Source: Microvirga sp. (GTDB lineage: Bacteria; Pseudomonadota; Alphaproteobacteria; Rhizobiales; Beijerinckiaceae). From it: a DNA stretch of 64,000 nt. The stretch lies in contig JAPSLB010000015.1 of NCBI GenBank assembly GCA_031181145.1, positions 1-64,000 on the forward strand, in the 5' to 3' direction. Every line of letters starts with the position of its first letter. The first letter of the stretch is position 1. The notes under the pieces are model-generated. The model was not told where the DNA came from. It saw only the letters and a list, made by a program, of their open reading frames with translations, and ran no database searches. The translations under genes were made by a program, and so were the position numbers. Positions 54,967 to 63,972 of this stretch are shown one piece after another.

Positions 54967-55126
54967 AACATACCCAGATACGAGGTCTACCGTCGCCCGG
55001 GTGGGCGAACTCGCAGCGCTGCAAACCGCGCCTCCTATGCAGTTGAATGCCGTGTCATCGTGTCCGATGATGCAACGAAGCGGCTGATACGGAATCCGTA
55101 TGCCGGACCAATTGCCTTGCCGGCGG

Positions 55127-55870
55127 TCAAGCCGTCACGTCGCTGATCCAGCGTGGTCGAGTTGCGCGACGGAGCATGGGGGTGATCGGCGGCGAGCTCC
55201 CAACCTGGATGGTCCCCAAAACCTCGAAACCATGCCGCTGGTAGAGCGGGATGTTCTTGGGGTTTGAGGATTCCAAGTAGGCTGACGTGCCGTCCTCGTC
55301 ACAAAGCCTGAGAGCATGCACCAACAGGGCTGAGCCGTACCCCTTCCCCTGCTGCGCCGGATCAACCCCGATCAACGGCAGGTACCAGTGTGGCTCATCC
55401 GGATGATACTGCCCCATCTGCTCGAACACCGCAAACAGGGTATCCTGGTCCTGCTCCGGGACGGTGCGCTGAAAGTGGGCCATCAACGCCTTTTCGTCAG
55501 GCTGCATACCTGGCGGCAGCCACAACGCGGCGGCTTGTACATCGCCGATGAAATGGGCTGTGCCGCACTCGAAGGCCGTGCCCCCAAAGATCCGGACAAG
55601 ATCAGGGAAGTGCTTCAGGTAGTCCTCAGGGGCGGGATAGGTCCAGCGAGCGGCAGGGTCCACACTGAAGGCGAGAACGATCGCAGCAACGAGCCGGGTC
55701 TGATCGCCGATGCTTGCCGTCTGAACGGCACCATCCCTAGCAACATCCGCCAAGGTGGAGCTGCGGGGCGCGCCTCTGTTCAGGCCGCTCGTCCGAGCCT
55801 CGGGCGAGGATAGGTTCCAAGAGGTGTTCGCCTGGCTTGGCATCTGTCCCTCCATCAACGCCAGCGTCAA
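55127..55870 (-). CDS. GNAT-family N-acetyltransferase
   Basis: 247 residues. The acetyl-CoA-binding region reads WYLPLIGVDPAQQGKGYGSA followed by LLVHALRLCDEDG and PLYQRHGFEVLGTIQ, the GNAT motifs A and B. A variable N-terminal extension of about 40 residues precedes it; an ATG at 55843 would shorten this. Substrate unknown. Confidence 0.88.
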   Translation of the reverse strand: MTLALMEGQMPSQANTSWNLSSPEARTSGLNRGAPRSSTLADVARDGAVQTASIGDQTRLVAAIVLAFSVDPAARWTYPAPEDYLKHFPDLVRIFGGTAFECGTAHFIGDVQAAALWLPPGMQPDEKALMAHFQRTVPEQDQDTLFAVFEQMGQYHPDEPHWYLPLIGVDPAQQGKGYGSALLVHALRLCDEDGTSAYLESSNPKNIPLYQRHGFEVLGTIQVGSSPPITPMLRRATRPRWISDVTA

Positions 55871-56511
55871 AGATCAATCGAGAAAGACCTTATCACGCAT
55901 GAGACGAGAATCTGGTGTGCCTGAGCACATGGCCACTCCTGCGGAAGCCGCCATGGGGCCTCGCTACGACCTTCTATCGGGGCTTTCACCTGCTCGCTGT
56001 TCGGCATGAAAGAAGCGGGTCAAGAGCATAAGGAGATGTAGGAATGTATAGGCCAACGTCTTATGGCAAGAATTTCGCGAACGGCCGCCTACGGAACTAT
56101 GGCAGATGCGAACTATGCTGGAACACCTCGAATCAACTCTGGGTCAACCTTTCACATTCCGGTCGCTCAACGAGTGTCAGCTCTCAAGCGCCGAAGCGGA
56201 CTAGGAGATTTCGTCTCAGGAGTGCCAGGAGCGGTCATTCTCGAGGTGGACGACAGAGACGCGCAGCCAGTCGAGCGGACTGCCGTAAGCCACATCGTAC
56301 AAGCTCTATCTGGGGCTCTCCCAGTCCCAACAAGCATCTCAAGGAACTGCTCGGCACCAGGAGCCAAGCGACCACCGCGCCGCCTGACCACGCCGATCAT
56401 TCGTGACACCTTAGGTGTGTTTCGGCGTGCAATGTTGACCCTCTGAGACGGGGGATCGGTTTCCAAATTTGACCCCTGCGGCTGTCACGCGAGCAAACTG
56501 CCTGTCCTGGA
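55871..56511. other. Intergenic stretch with a LysR C-terminal remnant
   Basis: No intact gene. At about 56330-56450 the reverse strand reads PKVSRMIGVVRRRGGRLAPG and then AEQFLEML, which resembles the end of a LysR effector domain, probably a decayed regulator. GTTGACCC-like sequences near 56430-56480 look like an old IS end, but this is not certain. Confidence 0.45.
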
Positions 56512-56853
56512 TCAGGATGGGTGGCAGGGGATGAAGGTCAGGATGGCCTCGATCTCCTGGTCCGACAGCACGTTCCCGAAAGAGAGCATGGCGCTTTCAT
56601 AATTCGGAACGACGGCCGACATGCCCAGTTTTGTGATCCGGAACAGCTCCTCGTCCGAGTGGTGCCACGTGTGGCCGCTCGCGTCGTGCGGCGGAGCAGG
56701 CATCAACCCGTCGGGCTTCGGGCTCTGCCAATCGGGCGTGCCCTGGAGATCCGCTCCATGGCAGGAGGCCCAGTAGGCGCCGTAGAGCTGGTAGCATAAC
56801 TTCAGTGAATGGAGCCCGCCGCTCCCATAGGTTCTACGAAGCATCCCGGGCAC
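56512..56853 (-). pseudogene. Cytochrome c-like protein with lost haem cysteine
   Basis: 113 codons resembling a class I cytochrome c (LYGAYWASCHGADLQGTPDW, then NYESAMLSFGNVLSDQEI). The haem motif CxxCH reads WASCH: the first Cys is Trp. The N-terminus lacks a signal peptide and the end deviates. It is probably a fragment of a decayed gene rather than a working cytochrome. Confidence 0.6.
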
Positions 56854-56865
56854 TCGCTTGCTGGG

Positions 56866-57754
56866 TCATTGGTCCCGGCGTCGTCTCCTTTGCGTCACGC
56901 GTCGCAGCACCCGGGACAGCTCGTCGGCGGCATAGGGCTTGTGCAGGAGCTCGAATCCGTGCCGGTTCTCCTCGGCCAGCACGTGACTGTAGCCTGACGT
57001 GAGCACCACCGGCAGGCCAGGGTAGCGGCGCCGGATCTCCTGTCCGAGTTCAACACCGCCCATGCCAGGCATGACCACGTCCGAGAACACCACGTCGAAC
57101 CCGGCGCCTGTCTCCTCCAGCACCGTGAGCGCCTCCTCACCATTCGTGGCCCAAGTGGTCTCGTAGCCGAGATCCTGGAGCGCCTGCGTTGAGAAGCGGC
57201 CCACGTCGAGGTTGTCCTCGACGAGCAGCACCCGGCGCCCGCGTCCCTGTTCCGTCGGTTCCGGCCCAGAGGTGACATCGTCGTCCTCCCCATCTGGATC
57301 AGCATCTACCCGGGGCAGGTACAGGGTGAACGTAGTGCCCTTTCCGATCTCACTCCAGACGGCCACGTCGCCGCCGGACTGCTTGGCGAACCCATACACC
57401 TGGCTCAGGCCCTCCACCCGTATGGTGAGGGTGCCCTCGCCATCCATAGCATCACGAGCATTCACCGCCATGTTGACCAACGCCGTCTCGAACTGACTTG
57501 CGTCCGCCTCTACATGGCAGCGCTCGCACTCGATTTCTATGACGATCCTGGTGCGCGAGCCCACGATGGTGCCGAGCATGTCGGTGATGCCGCGCATCCG
57601 GTCGGCGATGTCGAACACCTCGGGCTTGAGCGCCTGCCGCCGGGCGAAGGCCAGGAGCTGGCGCGTGAGCTTCGAGGCGCGGTCCACGGTATCGGAGATC
57701 GCGTCCACGTAGCGGCGCCGGCGCTCGTCGGGAAGGTCAGGACGGCGCAGGAAG
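56866..57754 (-). pseudogene. Hybrid histidine kinase, truncated and missing its ATP-binding core
   Basis: Keeps the tail of the dimerisation region (RASKLTRQLLAFARRQALKP), part of the ATPase domain (SQFETALVNMAVNARDAMDG) and a full receiver (VLLVEDNLDVGRF, VFSDVVMPGMGGVELG with phosphoacceptor Asp). Two defects: the His-box end is cut by the IS6 element at 57754, and TLTIRVE runs straight into GLSQVYGFAKQSGG, so about 45-50 residues with the DxGxG and second G box are missing in frame. It cannot bind ATP or autophosphorylate. Confidence 0.82.
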
Positions 57755-58558
57755 GGCTTTGTCACGGGAACCGAGTTGATCCGCAACCTGTGCCAAGACT
57801 GATCACTTTATGATGCTGCGGTCGCACGATCCCAGTGGTTCACCGCCCCTGCCCGGACCAGGCGGAGAGTTCGGCGGGAGATCAGGTGTCGCTGGAGATT
57901 GAACGTGTTATAGACTGCTGAATGGAGGGACAAGAAGCGCTGAGCGGATCCAGGGGATTTGAAACCCTGCATCTTGCGCTCACGTCGTCGCACCACCTGA
58001 TGCGAGTTCTCCGCACGGTTGTTCTTCCGCAACCCTTGCTCATGGCGAGCCGAGAGGCCTAACTCCCGTTGTGCCGCGCCGTAGGACGGCAGCTTGTCGG
58101 TCACAAGCACGCTTGGAGCAAAGCCTTGCTTCTTGAGCAGTTTGCGCATGAGCACCAGGGCTGCGGCTTTGTCCCGCCTGGATTGGACAACGACGTCGAG
58201 GCTCTCGCCCTCACTGTCGACCGCCCGCCACAGGTACATTCGCCTACCCTGGATTGAGACTGCCATCTCGTCCAAATGCCAGTGGTCGCTAGGTCGGGGT
58301 CGTAGCCGGCGTAGGTTATGGGCGAACGCTGGTCCGCATTTCAGAACCCATCGTCTGACCGTCTCGTAGGAGACGTCGATCCCGCGCTCGGCCAGGAGTT
58401 CCTCCACGTCGCGGTAGCTGAGCGTAAAGCGCAGATAAAGCCAGACCGCACGTCGGATGATCTCGGGCGGGAACTGATGTCGAGCATATGAGACGGGTCG
58501 CATACCCCTACCCTAACCCGGAGTGATATGGCCCGTCAGCCGTTCCCGTGACAATGCC
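57755..58558 (-). mobile_element. Complete IS6-family insertion sequence
   Basis: 804 bp bounded by 17-bp inverted repeats: GGCTTTGTCACGGGAAC at 57755-57771 and, in reverse complement, GGCATTGTCACGGGAAC ending at 58558 (one mismatch). It encodes one transposase. The flanking 8-mers differ, so no target duplication is seen; the insertion was probably followed by an adjacent deletion. The element cuts the histidine kinase gene. Confidence 0.9.
57808..58503 (-). CDS. IS6-family transposase, intact
   Basis: 231 residues: N-terminal RHQFPPEIIRRAVWLYLRFT with helix-turn-helix, and a full DDE catalytic set, Asp in HWHLDEMAV, Asp in SVLVTDKLPSYG, and Glu in NRAENSHQVVRRRERKM. The end motif YNTFNLQRHLISRRTLR is also present. 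It is the only complete transposase in the window and could act on the many fragments' ends only if they are related. Confidence 0.95.
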   Translation of the reverse strand: MRPVSYARHQFPPEIIRRAVWLYLRFTLSYRDVEELLAERGIDVSYETVRRWVLKCGPAFAHNLRRLRPRPSDHWHLDEMAVSIQGRRMYLWRAVDSEGESLDVVVQSRRDKAAALVLMRKLLKKQGFAPSVLVTDKLPSYGAAQRELGLSARHEQGLRKNNRAENSHQVVRRRERKMQGFKSPGSAQRFLSLHSAVYNTFNLQRHLISRRTLRLVRAGAVNHWDRATAAS

Positions 58559-58693
58559 TTGCGTGATGTGCTCGCCCTGTACGAAGCCGTAATCAGTATC
58601 CCAAGTCGGAAGCACTGGCTCTGGCCGACCCAGGATGCCGGAGCCTCCGGAGACGGCGAAGCCTTGCAAGGAGGGTCGGGTTCGCGGCGCAGT

Positions 58694-59344
58694 TCAGACG
58701 CAGTTCACCCATAAGACAATAGCCTTGGTGGTGTTGGACGGGTTGCCGAAACGATGGGGCCGCCGGCTGGCGAAGCGGAAACTGTCGCCCTTCCTGAGAC
58801 TCATTGTGGTGGAGTCGACGGTAAGCACCATCTCGCCTTCCAGAACGACACCGGCCTCTTCGCCGTCATGCGTATAAAGCTCGTCCCCGGTGCTGGCACC
58901 CGGTTCCAAAAAGGTCAGGAACAGGTTGAGGCGGCCGTCCGAACCTTTGGGGCTCAACAGCTGCTTCGAAATGCCGGAGCGCCACAAATTGAGTTCCGCG
59001 CGCTCATGCTCCCGTCTTACGATCTGTTCCGAGGTGCTCTCCAGGGGCGTCGCATCGAACAATGCGGCAATGCTCACTTCGAACACATCGGCCAGCGTCG
59101 CGAGCACGCGCAACGATGGCGATGATAAACCGCGCTCGATCTGGCTGATGAAGCCTACCGAAAGGTTCGCGCGCGCTGCGACGACCTCGAGCGAAAGGCC
59201 GCGCATGCGACGGAGATCGCGGAGCCGACCCCCGACCACATGATCGACCGCGCTCTCCGAGGCTGAACTGCCGGGGCTTTGGCTGCTCACGCGAGAATTG
59301 CCTTGCTCTGGGCCATCTTTCACCCTTGTGAAATTCGCTTGCAT
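58694..59344 (-). CDS. XRE-family regulator with C-terminal cupin domain (PuuR-like)
   Basis: 216 residues: XRE helix-turn-helix (LRDLRRMRGLSLEVVAARAN) and a C-terminal cupin (TGDELYTHDGEEAGVVLEGE, RPHRFGNPS). The same design is found in PuuR and other polyamine or amino-acid regulators. Two TTTCA-N6-TGAAA palindromes lie in its start region. The one at 59318-59333 falls in its first codons, so a later GTG start is conceivable. Divergent from the ABC/oxidase operon that it probably represses. Confidence 0.88.
   Translation of the reverse strand: MQANFTRVKDGPEQGNSRVSSQSPGSSASESAVDHVVGGRLRDLRRMRGLSLEVVAARANLSVGFISQIERGLSSPSLRVLATLADVFEVSIAALFDATPLESTSEQIVRREHERAELNLWRSGISKQLLSPKGSDGRLNLFLTFLEPGASTGDELYTHDGEEAGVVLEGEMVLTVDSTTMSLRKGDSFRFASRRPHRFGNPSNTTKAIVLWVNCV
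59318..59333. promoter_or_regulatory. XRE-regulator operator, site 1
   Basis: TTTCA-CCCTTG-TGAAA, perfect 5-bp arms (the inner pair extends it to six). Same motif and length as site 2, 52 bp apart, about five helical turns. Confidence 0.65.
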
Positions 59345-59369
59345 TCCTTTAGCGAATGTGCACAGATTT

Positions 59370-59385
59370 TTTCATATATGTGAAA
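59370..59385. promoter_or_regulatory. XRE-regulator operator, site 2
   Basis: TTTCA-TATATG-TGAAA, perfect arms, in the AT-rich promoter region 70 bp before the ABC binding-protein start. Between the divergent genes, as expected for a repressor acting on both. Confidence 0.68.
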
Positions 59386-59455
59386 TTATGTCAAACACGA
59401 TCATCACAATGGGGTAAGGGACCCCTTCGTGTTGCGGCATATGAGGGAGACCATC

Positions 59456-60214
59456 ATGTTTAAATCCGTCTTGCAAGCTGCGTGTCTGTCGCTTGCCCTA
59501 GCGTCGGGAGCACCGGCCTTGGCCCAGCAGGTCGTCAAGGTCGGCTCGACGCCGACCAGCGTTCCATTCTCCTTCCTCGACACCAAGACGAACACCATTC
59601 AGGGCGTGATGGTTGATATCATCACCGAAATCGGCAAGGACGCCGGCTTCCAGGTTCAGATCGAGCCGATGCAGTTCTCGGCCCTGATCGCAGCCCTGAC
59701 TTCCAAGAAGATCGACGTGATCTCGGCAGCGATGTTCATCACGCCAGCGCGCAAGGAGGTGATCAGCTTCTCTGAGCCGGTCTACACCTATGGCGAGGGA
59801 CTGATCGTTCCGAAATCCGATACGAAGGACTATGTGGGATTCGACGATCTGAAAGGCGAAGCGGTCGGGGCCCAGGTCGGCACCGCCTTCGTCGAGCCGC
59901 TTAAGAAAACCGGCCTGTTCTCCGAGGTGAAGATCTACGATACGATCCCCGACATCATGCGCGATGTGAATGCGGGCCGCCTCAAGGCCGGGTTCGCCGA
60001 TTACCCGGTGGTCGCCTATAGCCTGAAGCAGGGCCAGTTCCCGCAGGCGCGCGTCGTCGAAAGCTACAAGCCCACCATGCTCGGCTCCGTCGGCATCGGC
60101 ACCCGCAAGGATGATCAGGAGCTTCTTGCCAAAATCAACGCGTCCCTCGCAAAGCTTAAGGCGAACGGCACGATCGACAAGGTCCTCGCGAAGTGGGGCC
60201 TCAAGGCTTCCTAA
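59456..60214 (+). CDS. Polar amino-acid-type ABC transporter substrate-binding protein
   Basis: 252 residues with a signal peptide (MFKSVLQAACLSLALASGAP, cut near ALAQQ). Family 3 fold: PFSFLDTKTNTIQGVMVDII, then VISAAMFITPARKEVISFSE, and the Asp in AGFADYPVV. The ATG at 59456 opens the signal peptide; the open frame from 59429 adds nine residues of no use. The oxidase downstream suggests the ligand is an amino acid, polyamine or its gamma-glutamyl derivative. Confidence 0.9.
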   Translation: MFKSVLQAACLSLALASGAPALAQQVVKVGSTPTSVPFSFLDTKTNTIQGVMVDIITEIGKDAGFQVQIEPMQFSALIAALTSKKIDVISAAMFITPARKEVISFSEPVYTYGEGLIVPKSDTKDYVGFDDLKGEAVGAQVGTAFVEPLKKTGLFSEVKIYDTIPDIMRDVNAGRLKAGFADYPVVAYSLKQGQFPQARVVESYKPTMLGSVGIGTRKDDQELLAKINASLAKLKANGTIDKVLAKWGLKAS

Positions 60215-60244
60215 GTCTCGGCTCCCAAAAACCCTGAAACGTCC

Positions 60245-60267
60245 GGCGGCGCGGTTCGCGCGCCGCC
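60245..60267 (+). promoter_or_regulatory. GC hairpin between binding-protein and permease genes
   Basis: Perfect 9-bp stem GGCGGCGCG / CGCGCCGCC with a five-base loop, 30 bp after the binding-protein stop and 40 bp before the permease start. Such hairpins protect the upstream mRNA from 3' exonucleases and partly stop transcription, so the binding protein is made in excess. Confidence 0.5.
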
Positions 60268-60306
60268 ACCCCCTCCCTTTTCTGACCCTCCTGGATACCC
60301 GCGCTC

Positions 60307-60960
60307 ATGCAAGCCTTTCTGCGCGATGCCACAGAATTCCTGCCGATCCTACTCGAGGGCGTGAGGCTGACGATTCTCGTCACCATCGGCTCGCTCATTC
60401 TGTCCACGCTCCTGGGCCTCGTCTGGGCCATCATGCGCGTCTCGAGCATCAAGATCGTCTCTCGGACCAGCGCGGGCATCATCAATGTGATCCGCGGTAT
60501 CCCGATCATCGTCCAGCTGTTCTACATCTACTTCGTGATGCCGGATCTTGGCGTGTCCCTGACCGCCCTTCAGGCCGCGATCATCGGCCTGGGGATCGCT
60601 TACTCGGCATATCAGGCTGAAAACTTCCGCGCGGGCATCGAAGCGATCGACAAGGGCCAGATCGAAGCGGCTCAGTCCATCGGCATGGGCTGGTGGATGA
60701 CCATGCGCAGGGTCGTGCTGCCGCAAGCCGTCCGGCTCGTCCTGCCGCCCTATGGAAACACTATGATCATGATGCTGAAGGATTCGTCGCAGGCATCCAC
60801 CATCACCGTCGCGGAGCTTGCCCTCCAGGGCAAACTGATCGCCTCCTCCACATTCAAGAACACGAGCGTCTTCACCCTCGTCGCGATCCTTTATCTCGTC
60901 ATGAGCATTCCGCTCATCCTCTTCGTCCGTCACTTCGAGAAAAAGGCAGGCCGTCCATGA
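60307..60960 (+). CDS. Polar amino-acid-type ABC transporter permease
   Basis: 217 residues, about five helices, with the HisM/GlnP-type segment [18 protein letters not shown] and the EAA loop ([20 protein letters not shown]). Overlaps the ATPase start by four bases. Confidence 0.92.
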   Translation: MQAFLRDATEFLPILLEGVRLTILVTIGSLILSTLLGLVWAIMRVSSIKIVSRTSAGIINVIRGIPIIVQLFYIYFVMPDLGVSLTALQAAIIGLGIAYSAYQAENFRAGIEAIDKGQIEAAQSIGMGWWMTMRRVVLPQAVRLVLPPYGNTMIMMLKDSSQASTITVAELALQGKLIASSTFKNTSVFTLVAILYLVMSIPLILFVRHFEKKAGRP

Positions 60961-61688
60961 TCGAGCTGAAGGACATCCGCAAAAGCTACGGCAGCTTCGA
61001 GGTGCTGAAAGGAATTACGGCTTCCGTCGAGAAAGGCGAGGTCGTCTGCATCATCGGCCCGTCCGGATCGGGCAAGTCGACTATCCTGCGCTGCATCAAT
61101 GGACTCGAGAGCTACAACAGCGGCGAGATCCTCGTCGAAGGCCAGCGGGTCGACCGCGACGCCCCATCCATCGTCTCGATACGAACGCAGGTGTCCATGG
61201 TGTTCCAGCGGTTCAATCTCTTCCCGCATCGCACCGTGCTCGAAAATGTCATCGAGGGGCCGGTGTTCGTGAAGAAGGAGCCGCGCAAGGAGGCCATCGA
61301 GAGGGCTCGCATGCTGCTGGCGCAGGTCGGGCTAGCGGAGAAGGCCGATGCCCATCCGCCGCAGCTCTCCGGCGGTCAGCAGCAGCGGGTCGCCATCGCC
61401 CGCGCGCTCGCCATGCAGCCCAAGGCCATTCTCTTCGACGAGCCGACATCCGCCCTCGATCCGGAACTGGTCGGAGAGGTTCTTGGCGTCATGCGCAAGC
61501 TCGCCGATGACGGCATGACGATGGTGGTCGTCACCCACGAGATGGGCTTTGCAAAGGAAGTCGCCGACCGCGTGCTGTTCATCGACGGCGGCGTCATCGT
61601 CGAGCAGGGCCCCGCGAAGGACGTTCTCAACGATCCCAAGCATGCGCGCACGCAGGACTTCCTGAGACGCGTCCTGCATCCCCTCTAG
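60957..61688 (+). CDS. Polar amino-acid-type ABC transporter ATP-binding protein
   Basis: 243 residues: Walker A ([14 protein letters not shown]), Q-loop ([10 protein letters not shown]), signature ([14 protein letters not shown]), Walker B ([12 protein letters not shown]). GlnQ/HisP type. Starts ATGATC in overlap with the permease stop. Confidence 0.93.
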   Translation: MIELKDIRKSYGSFEVLKGITASVEKGEVVCIIGPSGSGKSTILRCINGLESYNSGEILVEGQRVDRDAPSIVSIRTQVSMVFQRFNLFPHRTVLENVIEGPVFVKKEPRKEAIERARMLLAQVGLAEKADAHPPQLSGGQQQRVAIARALAMQPKAILFDEPTSALDPELVGEVLGVMRKLADDGMTMVVVTHEMGFAKEVADRVLFIDGGVIVEQGPAKDVLNDPKHARTQDFLRRVLHPL

Positions 61689-61750
61689 AATTGCTTCCGC
61701 TCCGGTGGAAACAGCCTTTCGCCGAAAGTGCCCTAGCTGCGAGAAGTCCT

Positions 61751-63037
61751 ATGGCCAGCCCCTTTCCTCTCGAGCCGTCCCTTTGGGCAGCGACCGCTGC
61801 CGCACCGCCGCAGACCGCGCCGCTGGAGTCCTCGGTCTCGACCGATGTGGTCGTGATCGGCGGCGGCTATGCGGGCCTCTCGACCGCACTCCACCTGGCC
61901 GAGCGCGGCTTCAAGCCGATCGTGCTCGAAGCGCAGGAGGTCGGCTTCGGCGGCTCGGGCCGCAATGGAGGCCAGGTCATTCCCGGCCTGAAATACGATC
62001 CCGATGAACTGATCGCCAAGTTCGGCCGCGAGCAGGGCGAGCGGCTGATCGCGTTCGGCGGCGGCACGGCCGATGCGGTTTTCGGCCTGATCGACAAATA
62101 TGCCATGGACGTGCCCCATGTCCGCAACGGCTGGATCCAGGGCGCGCATACGCAGGAGGGCATGGACCAGGCCCGGCGCCGGGCGGAGCAATGGGGCGGG
62201 CGCGGCGCGCCGGTCCGCATGCTCGACAAATCCGAGGCGGCACGCCTTCTCGGTTCCGAGCGCTATGTCGGCGGCTGGATCGACGGACGGGGCGGCGGGA
62301 TTCAGCCGCTGAGCTATGCCCGGGGCCTCGCGCGGGCCGCGCAGAAGGCAGGCGCGATCATTCATACGCGGACTCCCGCCACCGGCCTTGCGCAAGAGAG
62401 GGGGCGATGGACGGTCAGGACCGCGTCCGGAGCGACGGTCTCGGCGGATCGCGTGGTTCTCTGCACAAACGGCTACACCAAGGGGCTCTGGCCGAGGCTG
62501 CAAGAAACCATCATTCCGGCGAACTCCTTTCAGATCGCGACCCGGCCGCTGTCGGACAACCTGCGGCGCACGATCCTGCCCGAAGGCCATGTCAGCTCCG
62601 ACACCCGTAAATTGCTGCTCTACTTCCGTCTCGATCACACCGGTCGCCTGCTCATGGGCGGACGCGGGCCGTTCCGTGAGCCGAAGGGGCCGGAGGATTG
62701 GGCGCATCTCGAGCGGATCGTCGGCAAGCTGTTCCCGCAGGTCAAAGACATCCCCATCGAGTACCGCTGGTGCGGCCGGGTGGCGATCACGCGGGATTTC
62801 ATGCCTCATCTTCACGAGCCCGCGCCGGGTCTTCTGATCGACATCGGTTGCCAGGGGCGCGGCGTCGGCATGCAGACCGCGATGGGCAGGGCTATGGCGG
62901 AATACGTCGCCACAGGCGACGCAGGGGTGCTCCCGGTCCCGCTCTCGCCCATACGGCCCCTGCCGTTTCATGCGCTTCACAAGCTCTACGTCTCCGCCAT
63001 CATCACCTGGTACCGCCTCAACGACGGCGGCCTCTAG
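61751..63037 (+). CDS. FAD-dependent amine oxidase (PuuB-like)
   Basis: 428 residues of the DAO family: VVVIGGGYAGLSTALHLAER near residue 35, GFGGSGRNGGQVIPGL, and late elements WCGRVAITRDFMPHLH, CQGRGVGMQTAMGRA. Arrangement and length match gamma-glutamylputrescine oxidase (PuuB) and related enzymes that oxidise secondary amines to aldehydes. The ATG at 61751 is chosen. It lies after the ABC importer and is probably co-transcribed with it; under XRE-cupin control this resembles a Puu-type polyamine pathway, although other Puu genes are not in the window. Confidence 0.88.
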   Translation: MASPFPLEPSLWAATAAAPPQTAPLESSVSTDVVVIGGGYAGLSTALHLAERGFKPIVLEAQEVGFGGSGRNGGQVIPGLKYDPDELIAKFGREQGERLIAFGGGTADAVFGLIDKYAMDVPHVRNGWIQGAHTQEGMDQARRRAEQWGGRGAPVRMLDKSEAARLLGSERYVGGWIDGRGGGIQPLSYARGLARAAQKAGAIIHTRTPATGLAQERGRWTVRTASGATVSADRVVLCTNGYTKGLWPRLQETIIPANSFQIATRPLSDNLRRTILPEGHVSSDTRKLLLYFRLDHTGRLLMGGRGPFREPKGPEDWAHLERIVGKLFPQVKDIPIEYRWCGRVAITRDFMPHLHEPAPGLLIDIGCQGRGVGMQTAMGRAMAEYVATGDAGVLPVPLSPIRPLPFHALHKLYVSAIITWYRLNDGGL

Positions 63038-63100
63038 TGCATCGGACGTGGCCCTCCGGGTCACTGACGCGGCCCTTCGGGTCCGCAAGGAACGATGCTT
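63038..63100. repeat. Dispersed palindromic repeat, copy 2
   Basis: GCATCG at 63039 and CGATGC at 63093 bracket the core CTGACGCGGCCCTTCGGG that recurs at 49464-49486. It directly follows the oxidase stop. Possibly a REP-like element; no coding content. Confidence 0.65.
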
Positions 63101-63240
63101 CGAGGACGCGGCTCCGGTCCCGTGCAGCGCGTCTCCGATCGAGTCCGCCCGGCACGACGGCGCTCCAACTGTGATGGTGCAGGCGTGCTTCATCCACCCG
63201 CCAGCCGCTCAAGGCTGCCTATTCGAGGATCAACATCGCA

Positions 63241-63972
63241 ATGGAAGCCAATTCTACACCGTCATGCCTGCATATGCGCGCCGGAGTCGTCGCCGACGAC
63301 GCGACGGCTCCCCTGCCGGTTCAGGCTTTCGCCGGCGATCCGCTGGCCGACGGACGCACCTACTACCTTTTCGACGAGACCCTCGGCTACGGCGCCGGTA
63401 TCAGCCTGTCCGGCCCGCGCGACGGGGACGTGACCCTGGCTCATACGGAGTTCACCGTCATCTCAGAGGGTGAGCTGACCCTGGTTCAAGGCGACGGGAC
63501 ATCCGTCACTCTGAAGGCGGGGGACTGCGCCGTCCTTCCCGCAGGGATCAGCATGGGCTGGAAGCAGGCGAAGCCCGTCAGCCGCACCTTCATGGTTTTC
63601 CCTGGCATACGGGGCGGATCATCCGCGATCGTCAAGATCGATCCGCAATCGGATCTCGTCGCGTCCGATGGACCTGCCCGCGCTCTGCTTCTCACCTCTC
63701 CGCCCCCGGTCGCGCAAAGCCGGATCTGCTTCGAGGATCCCTCGGGCGAGGTCCAGGCCGGGGTTTGGGAATGCACGCCGTATTCCCGAAAGAGCCTGCG
63801 GCCGGCCCATTCCGAGCTGATGCATATCCTGTCTGGTGCGGTCACGTTTACCCAGCCGTCGGGACGCTCCTGGACCGTTCGGGCCGGCGAGACCATTATT
63901 GTGCCCGCAGGCGCAGAGAATGCATGGTCAAGCGACGTGACGGTCCGCAAAGTTTTCTGCATTATCGGCTGA
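63241..63972 (+). CDS. Bicupin domain protein
   Basis: 243 residues with two cupin cores: the first around TEFTVISEGELTLVQGDGT and LKAGDCAVLPAG, the second around ELMHILSGAVTFTQPSGRSW and RAGETIIVPAGAENAW. The second half resembles EutQ/DUF861-type cupins. Metal-binding His residues are sparse, so a binding or sensor role is possible. It follows the amine oxidase gene after 0.2 kb and may be part of the same catabolic unit. An in-frame ATG at 63274 could be the true start. Confidence 0.75.
   Translation: MEANSTPSCLHMRAGVVADDATAPLPVQAFAGDPLADGRTYYLFDETLGYGAGISLSGPRDGDVTLAHTEFTVISEGELTLVQGDGTSVTLKAGDCAVLPAGISMGWKQAKPVSRTFMVFPGIRGGSSAIVKIDPQSDLVASDGPARALLLTSPPPVAQSRICFEDPSGEVQAGVWECTPYSRKSLRPAHSELMHILSGAVTFTQPSGRSWTVRAGETIIVPAGAENAWSSDVTVRKVFCIIG

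Noticed and set aside
61733..63193. 486-codon leftward open frame
   Set aside because: Antisense shadow of the PuuB-like oxidase, rich in Arg/Ala/Pro.
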